From positions 4,563,501-4,627,500 of the forward strand of contig NZ_CP015506.1 of NCBI RefSeq assembly GCF_000294775.2: a stretch of DNA of 64,000 nt, read 5' to 3'. The notes under the pieces were generated by a model. It was not told where the DNA came from and made no database searches. It worked only from the letters and a program-made list of their open reading frames with translations. Position numbers and translations under genes: made by a program. Positions 32,325 through 41,801 of the stretch are shown in pieces (position 1 is the first letter of the stretch; each line of letters opens with the position of its first letter). The DNA comes from Cytobacillus oceanisediminis 2691. Lineage in GTDB: Bacteria > Bacillota > Bacilli > Bacillales > Cytobacillaceae.

Positions 32325-32744
32325 TTAGTAAGATAGGCACTTTGCCACGATCCAGCCGATTGCCAATGATAAGGAAAACAGCATGACACCTACAGCACGG
32401 TTATCATCTTCGATTGCCTTATGGATACTGAAACGAATGGTGATAACTTCTGCCAAAATAAATACAATCACCTGCGAAACGATGCCGATTATACCCCATG
32501 TGACCATGTCAAAAAGTGAGATGGAGTATTCAGCTGCAGCCCCCAAAACAATGGCAAGACCAATAATCTTTCCTCCAAGCACCAATGCTGCCGAAACATT
32601 CTTTTCGGCAATTAAGCTAATTTCCTTCAATTTTGGTGTACTAATCATAAACAGAACAATTCCGGCAGCCAAAAGAAGCAGCGCTACTCCTAAATACGAA
32701 GCAAAATTTACATATAAGTTCATAAACATACTCCCTTTCATCAA
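32325..32744 (-). CDS. DUF350 family membrane protein (YjfL-like)
   Basis: 139 aa, four hydrophobic helices: YLGVALLLLAAGIVLFMI, AALVLGGKIIGLAIVLGAAAEYS, VTWGIIGIVSQVIVFILAEVI and AVGVMLFSLSLAIGWIVAK. The DUF350 pattern of small residues around GGKIIGLA is visible. In other bacteria this family lies beside YjfC-type ATP-grasp ligases. Start taken at 32744; ATG at 32730 (MFMNLYVN) with GGGAG upstream is about as likely. Confidence 0.82.
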   Translation of the reverse strand: MMKGSMFMNLYVNFASYLGVALLLLAAGIVLFMISTPKLKEISLIAEKNVSAALVLGGKIIGLAIVLGAAAEYSISLFDMVTWGIIGIVSQVIVFILAEVITIRFSIHKAIEDDNRAVGVMLFSLSLAIGWIVAKCLSY

Positions 32745-32753
32745 TTCTTTACC

Positions 32754-33113
32754 TTATCCTCCGTAGCTCTTTTTGCCACTTCCAAATCCAGAGCTTTTCT
32801 GTCCCAATTCAGAATTACTTCCCCCTTTAAAAGACGTGCTATTTTTATAGTTTAGAAAATCCTTGCTTTTGTACAAAGCTGTTTTGTTTTTAAAATATTG
32901 GCCCCCATAATAATAATGTCTATAATAACTGGAACGGCTGTCATCACATTCCCATACCCCGTCATCTTCATCCCACTCCCAATCACTGCAGCTCGAATCC
33001 TCAGGCGGAGGAGGAATTTCCTGAGATTCTGAACCACAGCCGGAAAGACCAAGCATAAGTGCCGTTGATGTAATGCCCGTCATCATTTTTCTCGTTTTTG
33101 TCAATATCATCAC
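32754..33113 (-). CDS. Gly/Ser/Tyr-rich lipoprotein
   Basis: 119 aa. Signal peptide with lipobox LGLSGC around residues 21-26 predicts lipid attachment at Cys26. After an acidic stretch (CSDWEWDEDDGVWECDDS, two more Cys) comes a Tyr-rich segment RSSYYRHYYYGGQYF and a flexible tail ending SSGFGSGKKSYGG. It is the first gene of the operon, 10 bases from the DUF350 gene. In related loci of other bacteria a DUF1190 lipoprotein (YjfM-like) holds this place. A role as target or partner of the ligase is only an idea. Confidence 0.72.
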   Translation of the reverse strand: MMILTKTRKMMTGITSTALMLGLSGCGSESQEIPPPPEDSSCSDWEWDEDDGVWECDDSRSSYYRHYYYGGQYFKNKTALYKSKDFLNYKNSTSFKGGSNSELGQKSSGFGSGKKSYGG

Positions 33114-33232
33114 CCCGCTTCCTCACACTTTTTAATTTACGAATATAAACCACAAAAGATTCGAAAACATTTATTTTTTGAAACAGCGGATTTCTCTTTT
33201 TCGAACATTATGTGAAGGACAAGGCGGAAGAT

Positions 33233-33780
33233 TTATGACCCAAGAAAAGTGATCAATCGGGACAATACACATGTCCCCTCGGCCAGCAGCTTTAAATCTG
33301 AGGAAACACCTTCTAAGATACCTTTGGACGTTGCAATGGTTTCTGATGTATCGCTCGCCCCTACTGTAATCGCTAAGGCAGCTGTACCTGGAGACCCTAG
33401 TGTATACATCCTGTCACCGCAGTTTCCAGCAGCAACAACCGACGTTACACCCGCCAGCACCGCATTATTTTATGCCATACTTGTGATATAGAAAGGAATA
33501 TTATAGGACATTCCCAGAGAAGGGTTGACGACATCCATTCCATCTGCTACAGCCCGATCGATTGCAGCTAAAATTCTTCTGTTGTACCGGAACCATATTG
33601 TCCTAATACACGATACGCAAAAATATCCACATCCGGCCCAACTCCTGTCATCGCATAATCGGTTATATTTTCACCTTGGCCCGCAATACTGGCGGAAACA
33701 TGGGTTCCATGTTGAGTTTAATAAGTAGCGCCGGTCAATGGATTGAATTCCGCATATCCTGATTATCTTCTGGAATAAAA
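33233..33780 (-). pseudogene. remnant of a Vpr-like subtilase (S8) catalytic domain
   Basis: Read from 33780 downward on the minus strand, fragments in shifted frames give TQHGTHVSASIAGQGEN (catalytic His motif), MTGVGPDVDIFAYRVLGQYG, then a frameshift and stop, DGMDVVNPSLGMSYNIPF, another stop, and VTSVVAAGNCGDRMYTLGSPGTAA. These are the consecutive blocks of a minor extracellular protease (Vpr) type subtilase. The Ser block and PA domain are missing or unreadable. Frame breaks and in-frame stops show it is dead. Confidence 0.85.
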
Positions 33781-34161
33781 TTGTATTCATTCTCTCACCT
33801 GCTATTTTTCTGTGTGTAATGGAGTACTATAGTATTTTTCTCACTAACCTTTATAGCGACCATTTGCTGAAGCCGGTATAAGTTCGTCCTCATAATGGTT
33901 AAGTTAGGATTTTATTATATTGATATTTGATATAATTTTATTTCCCGCAAATTTCATCAAGTTGATTTTTATGATAAAACACTGTCTGGCAACCCATGTC
34001 ACTTTGACCGAACATTTTCTTATATATTAAGTGTTGTTTCACATATACAAACCCCAGCTGTCTTCATCTGAAGAGCTGGGGTTCTTAATTTTTTTGATCC
34101 AACTATTTATCTGACTGTCTAAAGGGAAAAATATTAAGTTAGACTAACTGACCGTTCTCTT

Positions 34162-34659
34162 TTACATCTGGTCTGAAGGATATATGGGCGGGTCAAGCTG
34201 AATTTGTTTATCTGGATAGATTTTAGAAATAACGGAAGAACCCAATAATCGATTTATTTCATTTGCTGGCATTTCCATTGAAACTCCGTTTAAAGCAGCC
34301 TTATAAGTGTGTTTAATCCGATACGGCACTTTATTATCATCTAATAATGAGAGAAGTTTCCGGAACGATTGATGACTTTGTTCAACTTGCCTTTTAGCTT
34401 CCTCTAATGTCAGGGTGAGTCCTTTCGCTTTCGCTTCTAAAACAGCTATTTTTGCAGGTTTCGTTTTGAATTCAATGATAATGGAAACGAGCTGATTGTT
34501 TGAAAGGTCAATGGATGGATCTACCTTGGCTGACGAATGCATCTTTTTTCCCACCACCTTGTCATCTTTTTGAGAATCATTCTTTCCTTTATTGGCCTGA
34601 CATCCACCAATAAAAATGATTACTAAAGGAACTATAATGTAACACTTCTTTCTAAGCAT
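34162..34659 (-). CDS. lipoprotein with protease-inhibitor I9 domain
   Basis: 165 aa, intact. A signal peptide ends in the lipobox IGGC (Cys about residue 19), so it is a membrane-anchored lipoprotein. The rest fits the subtilisin propeptide / inhibitor I9 fold: VSIIIEFKTKPAKIAV, EAKRQVEQSHQSFRKLL, IKHTYKAALNGVSMEMPANEINRLL and SVISKIYPDKQIQLDPP. No protease domain follows, so it could be a free-standing inhibitor or chaperone of a subtilase, or a survivor of a broken protease gene. It lies between two dead pieces of a Vpr-like gene. Confidence 0.75.
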   Translation of the reverse strand: MLRKKCYIIVPLVIIFIGGCQANKGKNDSQKDDKVVGKKMHSSAKVDPSIDLSNNQLVSIIIEFKTKPAKIAVLEAKAKGLTLTLEEAKRQVEQSHQSFRKLLSLLDDNKVPYRIKHTYKAALNGVSMEMPANEINRLLGSSVISKIYPDKQIQLDPPIYPSDQM

Positions 34660-34846
34660 GTTAACTCCTTCCTATTTGTTAGAATTCTTCATAAATATCA
34701 TTCCATCAAATTTCATTATAATGAATCATAATTTGATATGAAGAATAAATAGAGAACTCAGCAAGTGTTGATGACCAAAATAGGATTTCTAGATATTAGG
34801 ATTTATTTCTTTAAAAAATCTGCTTTCAGCTATGGGGGAATTTTGC

Positions 34847-35047
34847 ATGTATGAGGGAAAAATTATTAAATTTTATCGTGAGAAGGCTAAATTAACAACA
34901 GCAGCTTGGTGACATGTCAGTAAAATTGAAAGGGGGATGACAGATTATTCTCCAGAAATCACCTTGCTGTTTTCTAAACTGCTCGGAATTAATATTGAAG
35001 AGGAGATAATGCGATATACAAAGATATCAAGATACTTTCTCCCCTGA
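34847..35047 (+). pseudogene. remnant of an HTH (XRE) regulator
   Basis: From ATG 34847 the frame reads MYEGKIIKFYREKAKLTT, then a TGA, then HVSKIERGMTDYSPEI and LLFSKLLGINIEEEI before TGA at 35045. It matches the N-terminal XRE domain of Bacillus HTH-TPR regulators, but the recognition-helix region between LT and HVSKIE has lost several codons and carries a stop, and the TPR part is absent. Confidence 0.75.
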
Positions 35048-35185
35048 CCACTTGATTAATAAATTCAACTAACCAGCAACTTGATTAATTTAAAAACGGC
35101 TGGGTACCCTAGTTGAAATTTTATATAATGCTCATTAAAGCGGCAATGGGGGGAATTATTCCGCTGACATCAATGCTTTAACAGT

Positions 35186-35816
35186 CTAATCCAGTGCATC
35201 CATAGAAAAATAGATTAGAAAAGGAATACTGTCTACTTTTGTAGCTGAGCCCTCTTCCTCATTGGATTTAGGCGGGGCAAGCTTTACTTCTAACTCACTG
35301 TAAACTGCTTTCACGACTTCCGATTCCAGAAGATTCTGGATTTCGTTCGCCGGAAGTGTTACAGCGGCTCCATTTAAAGCATATTTATATGTATGTTTGA
35401 TCTCATACTTTGCATTTCCCGTTAGCCTTTTTCCCTATTTTGTCCTGCAGGTCTTTCGCAAACTTTTTGTGTGACTCCTCTACCTTTTTCTTGGCCGCTT
35501 CAAGAGAAACCTCTTCCCCCTTCAACGATTTTTGAACTTTTTCTACCTTTGCTGGAAGCTGTTTAAATTCCACGATAACATTCACTTCTTCTGTGCTCTC
35601 CAAATCAATATCCCTAGATAATTGGAGTCCCTGCAAAGACCGGTTGGCTTCTAGCTTTTGCAAAGATTCGTGCTGCTCTTTCGTTAGACTGGCTAAGATG
35701 TTCATGGCATCTGATTGAGTTTCTGCATGTCCAATAGATTCATATCCTATTGGTCCGACACCACCTATAAGCAGTCCAAGGCTTAATGCCACTTTTGAAT
35801 ATTTACTTTTACTCAT
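35186..35816 (-). pseudogene. N-terminal part of a Vpr-like subtilase, frameshifted
   Basis: From ATG 35816 a signal peptide (KVALSLGLLIGGVGPIGYESIGHAE) and I9 propeptide (EVNVIVEFKQLPAKVEKV, VEESHKKFAKDLQDK) run to a stop at 35403. One frame over, the propeptide continues as AKYEIKHTYKYALNGAAV, LPANEIQNLLESEVVKAV and APPKSNEEEGSA to a TAG at 35186. A single-base frameshift near 35415 thus splits it, and the catalytic domain does not follow directly. Confidence 0.8.
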
Positions 35817-36040
35817 TGATTCAATCCCTCTACTTTACTGACTCTAATTATATTTTCTGACAGTTAGTTTGTCATTGGGGTTAATTCAATAAAGTAAACA
35901 TGGATAATTGATGGTTAAATAGGACCATTTCAACGAACGAAAAGCAGAAAAACCACTAATTTAGGAACATTAAGATATATATATAGACAAAAGGATACAC
36001 AACTATTTTCCTGTTGTATTTGGGCAAAAACCTTTCTCTA

Positions 36041-36301
36041 TCAAATCCAGGTTTCTACTAACGCAGAATCATCATCAGCAGATTTAGGCATTAAAGTAAA
36101 ACCATCCGGTATCTCCTTTCTTATTGCATCTAAACTGACTCTCATGATTATATATTCTGTCGGCTTATCCGTATCGAAAATTCGCGCAACAAACATTCCG
36201 CGATAGTCTTTTGGATTTGAGAATATGCAAATAATCGGCATTTGATATTGATTGAAATTGATCTCTTCAAAAGAATTTATTAATTGATCTGTGTCTGCCA
36301 T
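36041..36301 (-). CDS. hypothetical protein
   Basis: 86 aa, not recognised. Soluble and acidic with a beta-rich centre: MPIICIFSNPKDYRGMFVARIFDTDKPTEYIIMRVSLD has been cut here only in description. It ends in DDDSALVETWI. GGAGAGATAG precedes the ATG. The flanking 200-260 bases on each side are AT-rich and empty. Context gives no function. Confidence 0.6.
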   Translation of the reverse strand: MADTDQLINSFEEINFNQYQMPIICIFSNPKDYRGMFVARIFDTDKPTEYIIMRVSLDAIRKEIPDGFTLMPKSADDDSALVETWI

Positions 36302-36564
36302 TTATCTATCTCTCCTTGTATATTTTTAATTGAATACAACTCGCATAATGTCACTTTCACCATATGCAAGGCATTTTTGCTTTCTAATATTTTTTATTGA
36401 TGATTGAGTCTGTCCACATTTATTGCCACATATTCTAAAATATCTATTAATTTAAAAACCTGCAAAAAATTTATGTGTTTTGCATCACCTAGTTACTCTT
36501 ACATATATTAATATGTTTAAGATATTTCTTTCCCTCCGTGCAAAACTTATAAGGATACACCGTT

Positions 36565-37698
36565 TCATGCACTAATTTTATCTTTTACTTTGCTTTTCTG
36601 TTCTATATTTCTTTTTCCTGTAAATAAGAATGTACCGACCCTTGTATTTCTAATCAAAAAATAGTCAAGAGCATATATAACAATAGTAGAAAGCAAAAAG
36701 ACTGTGAAAAATCCTAAGACTGGATTTGAATCATTAATATATTTTATATAATAATAGCTAACAACGACAATAACTGGTTGATGAATAAGATATACTGAAT
36801 AAGATGATTCAGAAATATACTTTAAAAATCGATTTGACTTGTTCATATATTTATATAGCAATCCTAATACAAGAATTAATGAGAAATAACGTGGAAAAGT
36901 ATTTAAAATTGTATTTGAATTTGGAATTATGTCACTTATTAATCCAGCAAGTATATAACTTATAATTAACAAAATGGAAATTATAACAACCCTTGTCCTG
37001 GAGAGATCAAAGAATTGTTTTTTAAAATATTCCCAATTTTGGCACGTAAGAACACCTATAAGAAAGTAAGGTAAATTAGCACCTATCGTGAGGAAGGAAA
37101 ATAGTTCATGGAAAAACCCTGTGATAACAAATAGTACTCCAAATATCCCCAAAATCCCTATATTACAAGCTATTAGAATAACATCCGAATACTTCTTTAA
37201 TATTCGTTTAATAAAGCTATTGATATGATAAATTTTCAAGAATGAGCTGAAATAAATTAAAAATGAGAAAATAATAACATAATATAAAAACCATAAGTGA
37301 GATATCTGAAAATTACTACCCCAAGGTACCAAGGTACCTAATATTTCATTTAAAGAGTAGTTCCCATGAATAAATTTAAAAGTGTATAGTTTCTCTAATA
37401 TATTAAAGGTTAGAAGTGTTGAAATTAATGGTATACCTAATCGAGTCAATTTATTAAAGGTAAAATCCCTTAGATTATATTTCCTTACAGAATGAGCAGC
37501 AAAGTAACCAGCAATAAACAGAAATAGAGGCATTCTAAATAAGTTGATGTAGTCAGTATAGATCTGTAAAATGGGCAAAGTTTGTTGTCCATCTACATTT
37601 ATTAACCATGCTGTACCAGTAAAAACTAATGCTGAATGATACACAATTCCCAAAAAACTAGCAATTGCTTTACCGTTATCAAAGTAATGTTTTCTCAT
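36565..37698 (-). CDS. acyltransferase 3 family membrane protein
   Basis: 377 aa from ATG 37698, which has AAGGAG at good spacing; the frame runs on to 37773 without a ribosome site. About ten hydrophobic helices. The start KHYFDNGKAIASFLGIVYHSALVF and LFRMPLFLFIAGYFAAHSV are typical of acyltransferase 3 and of MdoC/OpgC-like proteins, with a conserved His in helix 1 and Arg in RMPLFLF. Such enzymes O-acylate glycans or glucans at the membrane. The nearby exopolysaccharide and RiPP-like genes offer possible substrates, none proven. Confidence 0.82.
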   Translation of the reverse strand: MRKHYFDNGKAIASFLGIVYHSALVFTGTAWLINVDGQQTLPILQIYTDYINLFRMPLFLFIAGYFAAHSVRKYNLRDFTFNKLTRLGIPLISTLLTFNILEKLYTFKFIHGNYSLNEILGTLVPWGSNFQISHLWFLYYVIIFSFLIYFSSFLKIYHINSFIKRILKKYSDVILIACNIGILGIFGVLFVITGFFHELFSFLTIGANLPYFLIGVLTCQNWEYFKKQFFDLSRTRVVIISILLIISYILAGLISDIIPNSNTILNTFPRYFSLILVLGLLYKYMNKSNRFLKYISESSYSVYLIHQPVIVVVSYYYIKYINDSNPVLGFFTVFLLSTIVIYALDYFLIRNTRVGTFLFTGKRNIEQKSKVKDKISA

Positions 37699-38178
37699 AA
37701 ATTTCTCCTTACTATTATATTTTATCCTCGCTTTTCCGGTTTCAACCCTGATACTCATTTCAACAAAATCCACACTTTTGTACGTTTTAATAAACGAAGG
37801 TTTTCAAATTTCCATAACTACCAAACAATCTTGAACTTAAATGTTCCATTCAACTAAAATAGCCGATATTTCACGAATAAAGTCTAGATAAATTGATGCC
37901 TTTCTTCTAATGCTATAGAAAAGTTTGCGTAGAGTTTTCCAATCTAATTCACCTTATTAGGGACTTTTTAGGGGATTTGATCTGACCAACTTTTTGTTCT
38001 TTATTTAATTTTATCATGTTCTTAATAAAGAAAATATTCATTTCTTTATTAAGCTTTAACTTTTATAAAAAAAGAACTCTAACTTATACAAAAAAATTGA
38101 AGCACTCAGTAGCATTAATACTATTAAGACGGGTTGCCCCCCTCTGCATACATTGGCTTGAGCATATACTTCCAAAAA
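37699..38178. other. 480-base stretch with no supported gene
   Basis: AT-rich. It must hold the promoter of the acyltransferase gene. One GTTCTTT heptamer lies at 37996-38002, but alone it could be chance. No frame here has a ribosome site or a protein-like composition. Confidence 0.5.
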
Positions 38179-38218
38179 CAAAAAGCTGCAAAACCTAAAT
38201 AGGATTTGCAGCTTTTTG
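38179..38218. terminator. bidirectional terminator at the end of the RiPP-like cassette
   Basis: CAAAAAGCTGCAAA and TTTGCAGCTTTTTG form a perfect stem around a short loop, with T runs on both strands. On the minus strand it ends the cassette 4 bases after the last stop codon. Confidence 0.85.
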
Positions 38219-38222
38219 TTAT

Positions 38223-39236
38223 TTATTTTACCTTTTTTGAATGATAGATATTAATGAACTTTAACCAGCTTACAATTTCCCTTAGGTTATGTTTTACTGT
38301 ATCATAGCTAAAAAACTGATAGTCGAAAAAGTCCAGGTAGTTTTTAAGAGACTTTTGACTGCTTTCTTTAAAAGCATTATATTCCCAAAGACTTAATCGC
38401 CTAACCGGAAGTTTCCTTACATCCTGCAAATATGGATTTTCTTCATAAACAATCGTTAATGTCCTAACCATTCTTTTTAAAGTTTTATGATTACGTGCAT
38501 CACTCAATAAGATTTCATAATCCAATCGATCCTTTAATAAATAAATCATCTGAATAATATCCAAAAAGTATTTGAGCGAATCCATATTGTGCCGCCAACC
38601 ATGAAGACAAATCATATAAAAAGTATGATCATCACTGAATTCCTTAATATATCTATAAGGCTGCATAGGAGTGGCTTTTTCCCAGAATTCATTAATATTA
38701 AGAGAAGAAGAATTCACCTTCAGCAGATCCCAATGCAATTCAACTGTTAAAGGTATTTGCGACCCTGGGAGTTTTTTGCTGAGGCTACAGTGGAAATGAG
38801 ATGGAATCTGTTCTTCTTTAACAGTAAAGCCTAAAGAGATGATGCACTCAATTACTTTTTCAAGTTGATCAGGCCTAATTAATAAGTCGATATCAGACGT
38901 TCCCCTTGCTCCAATGTGGCCAAAATATTTCTCAGCAAAGATAACTCCTTTTAAAGGAATGGCCTCCACTTCCAACTTTTCAAACCTATTTAGAATTTTT
39001 CCTAATTCACTTTTAATAAAAAGATTTAGATACAAAGCCTCATCATACTTCTCCTTCAACCGCTCCTGAAAATATACTGGCGTTTGGTTTAACTTTCCCT
39101 GTTCTTTTAATAGATAATAAACTTGTGAGGAGACACCGAAATGACTAATATCTTTTAATGTCTTCTTAAAAAAGCTTGGATCTTCCGGCAGTGGAAAGCC
39201 TGGGTCGTATAATGCCTGAATCCATCTCATGCTCAT
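38223..39236 (-). CDS. nucleotidyltransferase family protein (NTP_transf_5)
   Basis: 337 aa from ATG 39236 with AAAGGA upstream; ATG 39254 is possible. A nucleotidyltransferase core is visible: PLKGVIFAEKYF, then IGARGTSDIDLLIRPDQLEK with the GTSDIDLLI metal-binding Asp pair, and ELHWDLL. Members of this family accompany lasso-peptide and other RiPP clusters of the paeninodin type (PadeN-like). The reaction is not established. It is 25 bases after the ABC transporter stop, last gene of the cassette. Confidence 0.8.
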   Translation of the reverse strand: MSMRWIQALYDPGFPLPEDPSFFKKTLKDISHFGVSSQVYYLLKEQGKLNQTPVYFQERLKEKYDEALYLNLFIKSELGKILNRFEKLEVEAIPLKGVIFAEKYFGHIGARGTSDIDLLIRPDQLEKVIECIISLGFTVKEEQIPSHFHCSLSKKLPGSQIPLTVELHWDLLKVNSSSLNINEFWEKATPMQPYRYIKEFSDDHTFYMICLHGWRHNMDSLKYFLDIIQMIYLLKDRLDYEILLSDARNHKTLKRMVRTLTIVYEENPYLQDVRKLPVRRLSLWEYNAFKESSQKSLKNYLDFFDYQFFSYDTVKHNLREIVSWLKFINIYHSKKVK

Positions 39237-39260
39237 AAATATACATCCTTTCAAAAACAG

Positions 39261-41072
39261 TTAAGCAAGCGATAAGGCAGAAGCCTGTTTACTTTGGAAT
39301 TTTGTTTTATGAAGCTTCCGATAAAGCCCTGGCTGAGTAATTAATTCCTGATGTGATCCCATTTGGACAATTTTCCCCTGATTCATGACAATAATGATAT
39401 CTGCATTTTCAACAGTTGATAACCGATGTGCAATTATAAGTGTCGTCCGGCCCTTCATTAAGTCACCCAATGCTTCTTTTACATGGAATTCCGTTTCACT
39501 ATCCAGGGCAGATGTAGCTTCATCCAGTAATAAAATAGATGCATTTTTTAATATTGCCCTTGCAATTGCTAAACGCTGCTTTTGCCCTCCGGATAATTTA
39601 ATGCCTCTTTCCCCAATTTCAGTATCATAACCTTCAGGGAGCGACATGATAAAATCATGTATATAGGCATCTTTCGCCGCTGAAATCATTTCCGTTTCAC
39701 TGATTCCGGGCTTAGCAATCATTAAATTTTCACGAAAAGTCCCCCCAAATAGAAAGGTTTCCTGAGGAACATGTGAAATCATGCTCCTTAAGTTCGATAA
39801 AGTAATATCTTCCACGCTTACTTGATCAATGTATATTTCACCTGATTGCGGCTTATAAAAGCTCTGCAGAAGATTAAATAATGTACTTTTTCCAGCGCCG
39901 CTTGGTCCGACCATTGCAATTACCTTCCCGGCAGGAATGGTCAAATTTAAACCCTCAAACACTTTATGGCTTTCATCATAGCTAAAAGTGATGTCGTGAA
40001 ATTCTATTAAACGCATCAATGGTTTTGTAACAGAATAAGATGGCAACTCCTCTGAATCTGCAGGTTCCTCCAGTACATCCAGGATTCTCTCTACTGCCGT
40101 AACCGAACGCTGAAACCCTGCCCACTGTCCAGCCAAACCAGTTAGCGGATAAACCAAATGGTTCACAAGATTTACAAAAGTTAATAGTGCTCCGACAGTC
40201 ATTATGTTTTGGGAAACATAATAGGCACCAAGGAGAAGGCTAACATAAAAAGTGACAGAACTGATTAAACTCCCCCCTGAATAAAACCAGCCCTGTAGTA
40301 TGGCGTTTTCTTTCTCAAGTTTGAATAACTCCTCATTTTTACTTTCAAACTTTTCAAAGGATGCTTTTTCTAAGGTAAAGGAGCGGATGACCCCTATGCC
40401 ATTAAATGTCTCGTTTATATGAGTATTTATTTTTCCGAATAGACTGTGTATCAATCTGCTATTCCGGCGAAGCAGCAAGCCAAACACCAGCCCAGCCACA
40501 AGAGCAATAGGGGTGATTAACAAACTAAGAAGTGAAAGTGTAACGTTGATTTGGATAAGAAAAATAAATACCGCAATAAAAATAAGGGGCAGCCTTACCA
40601 AATTGATTAGACTATATCCAATCACTCCATCAAGACTATGTACATCATTCGTAAAATGAGAAATGACTTCTCCTGACCTCATATTTGATACTTTACTTGA
40701 AGGCAGACGTAAAATGTGGCTAAATAAATGGTTTTTAAGATCCTTTTTAACACCGTTGGTTGCCACAGTTTCAAAGTAAATATCCATAAAAGATGTAACA
40801 ATGCTGGCCAGCACAAGGCAGATTCCGATTAGTACTAACTCTTTGATTTGGTTAAAGTCAGCTTGGACGGCTGCATCCGCAATTTTTCCGAAAAATGCAG
40901 CGAAGGCAATCGTCAAGAAAATATCCACAGCCAATAGTACAAATAAAACAAAGTAAGCAATCCTATGCTTTACAATAAAAGGCTTAAGTAATGCGAACGT
41001 CTTTAAAATATCCTTCATTGTAAAATATTCCTTCATAAGCCTGATCAGCCGCTGCCTTCTAGTAGTATTCAT
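39261..41072 (-). CDS. ABC transporter, fused permease and ATPase (peptide exporter type)
   Basis: 603 aa. Six-helix exporter domain (about residues 25-330) followed by an ATPase domain with Walker A GPSGAGKST, Q loop SHVPQETFLFGG, signature LSGGQKQRLAIARA, Walker B ILLLDEATSALD and switch HRL. There is no N-terminal C39 peptidase, so it would export an already processed peptide. GGAG lies before the ATG. In this setting it is the likely exporter and immunity transporter (LasD-like) of the peptide cassette. Confidence 0.9.
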   Translation of the reverse strand: MNTTRRQRLIRLMKEYFTMKDILKTFALLKPFIVKHRIAYFVLFVLLAVDIFLTIAFAAFFGKIADAAVQADFNQIKELVLIGICLVLASIVTSFMDIYFETVATNGVKKDLKNHLFSHILRLPSSKVSNMRSGEVISHFTNDVHSLDGVIGYSLINLVRLPLIFIAVFIFLIQINVTLSLLSLLITPIALVAGLVFGLLLRRNSRLIHSLFGKINTHINETFNGIGVIRSFTLEKASFEKFESKNEELFKLEKENAILQGWFYSGGSLISSVTFYVSLLLGAYYVSQNIMTVGALLTFVNLVNHLVYPLTGLAGQWAGFQRSVTAVERILDVLEEPADSEELPSYSVTKPLMRLIEFHDITFSYDESHKVFEGLNLTIPAGKVIAMVGPSGAGKSTLFNLLQSFYKPQSGEIYIDQVSVEDITLSNLRSMISHVPQETFLFGGTFRENLMIAKPGISETEMISAAKDAYIHDFIMSLPEGYDTEIGERGIKLSGGQKQRLAIARAILKNASILLLDEATSALDSETEFHVKEALGDLMKGRTTLIIAHRLSTVENADIIIVMNQGKIVQMGSHQELITQPGLYRKLHKTKFQSKQASALSLA

Positions 41073-41092
41073 ATGTACACTCCAAATTAAAG

Positions 41093-41548
41093 CTAAAATT
41101 GTGGTCTTTTTCTTTTATTTAAGTACTTCCTTAATAAGCCTGATAAAACAGGCATCGCCAAAATTAACTTTCCCCAGGCATAGGCATGCAGGTCCTCCAC
41201 GTTTACTTTCCGGCTTGCTTTCTGAACATAAAGCAGCTTCCCGACAATCCTGTCCTTACTTACAGGCAGGTCAAATCCAAGATTGGTATCCCCTTTAAAC
41301 ACATAATGAGGGAAGCCTTGAATCATTTCTTCATGGTAAAATCGATGGACAACTATTTGACCAGATTCTGCCCAAAATAAAGTAATATCCCCCTTAGTTA
41401 ATAAGAAAGGTTCACAAGGGATAAACCGGCAAATCTCCCCTTTTTGGATTAACGGGTACATACTATCTCCTTCAGAAGGAAGGTCAATACACCCTTCTTT
41501 TTGAATGGTCCTCTTTAATAAGTCAATCAATTCCTCGTCAAACAGCAT
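41093..41548 (-). CDS. S24/S26 family peptidase
   Basis: 151 aa. EGDSMYPLIQKGE at residues 26-38 carries the nucleophile Ser29, and HYVFKGDTNLGFD holds the candidate general-base Lys, as in signal peptidase-like enzymes. There is no N-terminal membrane helix; a hydrophobic stretch near the C-terminus (LILAMPVLSGLLRKYL) may touch the membrane. It overlaps the PqqD-like gene by 11 bases. In lasso clusters this place is held by the transglutaminase-like B2 protease, so this may be the leader peptidase here, by inference. Confidence 0.78.
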   Translation of the reverse strand: MLFDEELIDLLKRTIQKEGCIDLPSEGDSMYPLIQKGEICRFIPCEPFLLTKGDITLFWAESGQIVVHRFYHEEMIQGFPHYVFKGDTNLGFDLPVSKDRIVGKLLYVQKASRKVNVEDLHAYAWGKLILAMPVLSGLLRKYLNKRKRPQF

Positions 41549-41801
41549 ACTTGACCAGCCCGCATTCCATTAACTGAGATAGGAACTCTTGAATTTCCCT
41601 TTCACTAACTTTTGTTTCAAGGTATTCCCGGCCAACTGCTTGTGTTAGTGACTCTAATGTTTGTTCCGCCTCAAGCAAAGACCAGCAAAATCCTCCTATA
41701 TCATTTAACTTAGTAACCGTATAGTCATCCGTATTCAATATAATCCACTCATTATCCAGATGTGTTGACTCATAGCTGCTTTTTTGTACATGTCTAGCCA
41801 T
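41538..41801 (-). CDS. PqqD family protein (RiPP recognition element)
   Basis: 87 aa from ATG 41801, which overlaps the stop of the kinase-like gene (TGATG). PqqD fold elements are VQKSSYESTHLDNEWIILN near the start, VTKLNDIGGFCWSLLEAEQTLESL and the C-terminal EIQEFLSQLMECGLV helix. PqqD domains bind the leader of RiPP precursors and hand it to tailoring enzymes (LasB1-like). The Asn-Asp-Ile-Gly turn before the first helix is typical. Confidence 0.85.
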   Translation of the reverse strand: MARHVQKSSYESTHLDNEWIILNTDDYTVTKLNDIGGFCWSLLEAEQTLESLTQAVGREYLETKVSEREIQEFLSQLMECGLVKYAV

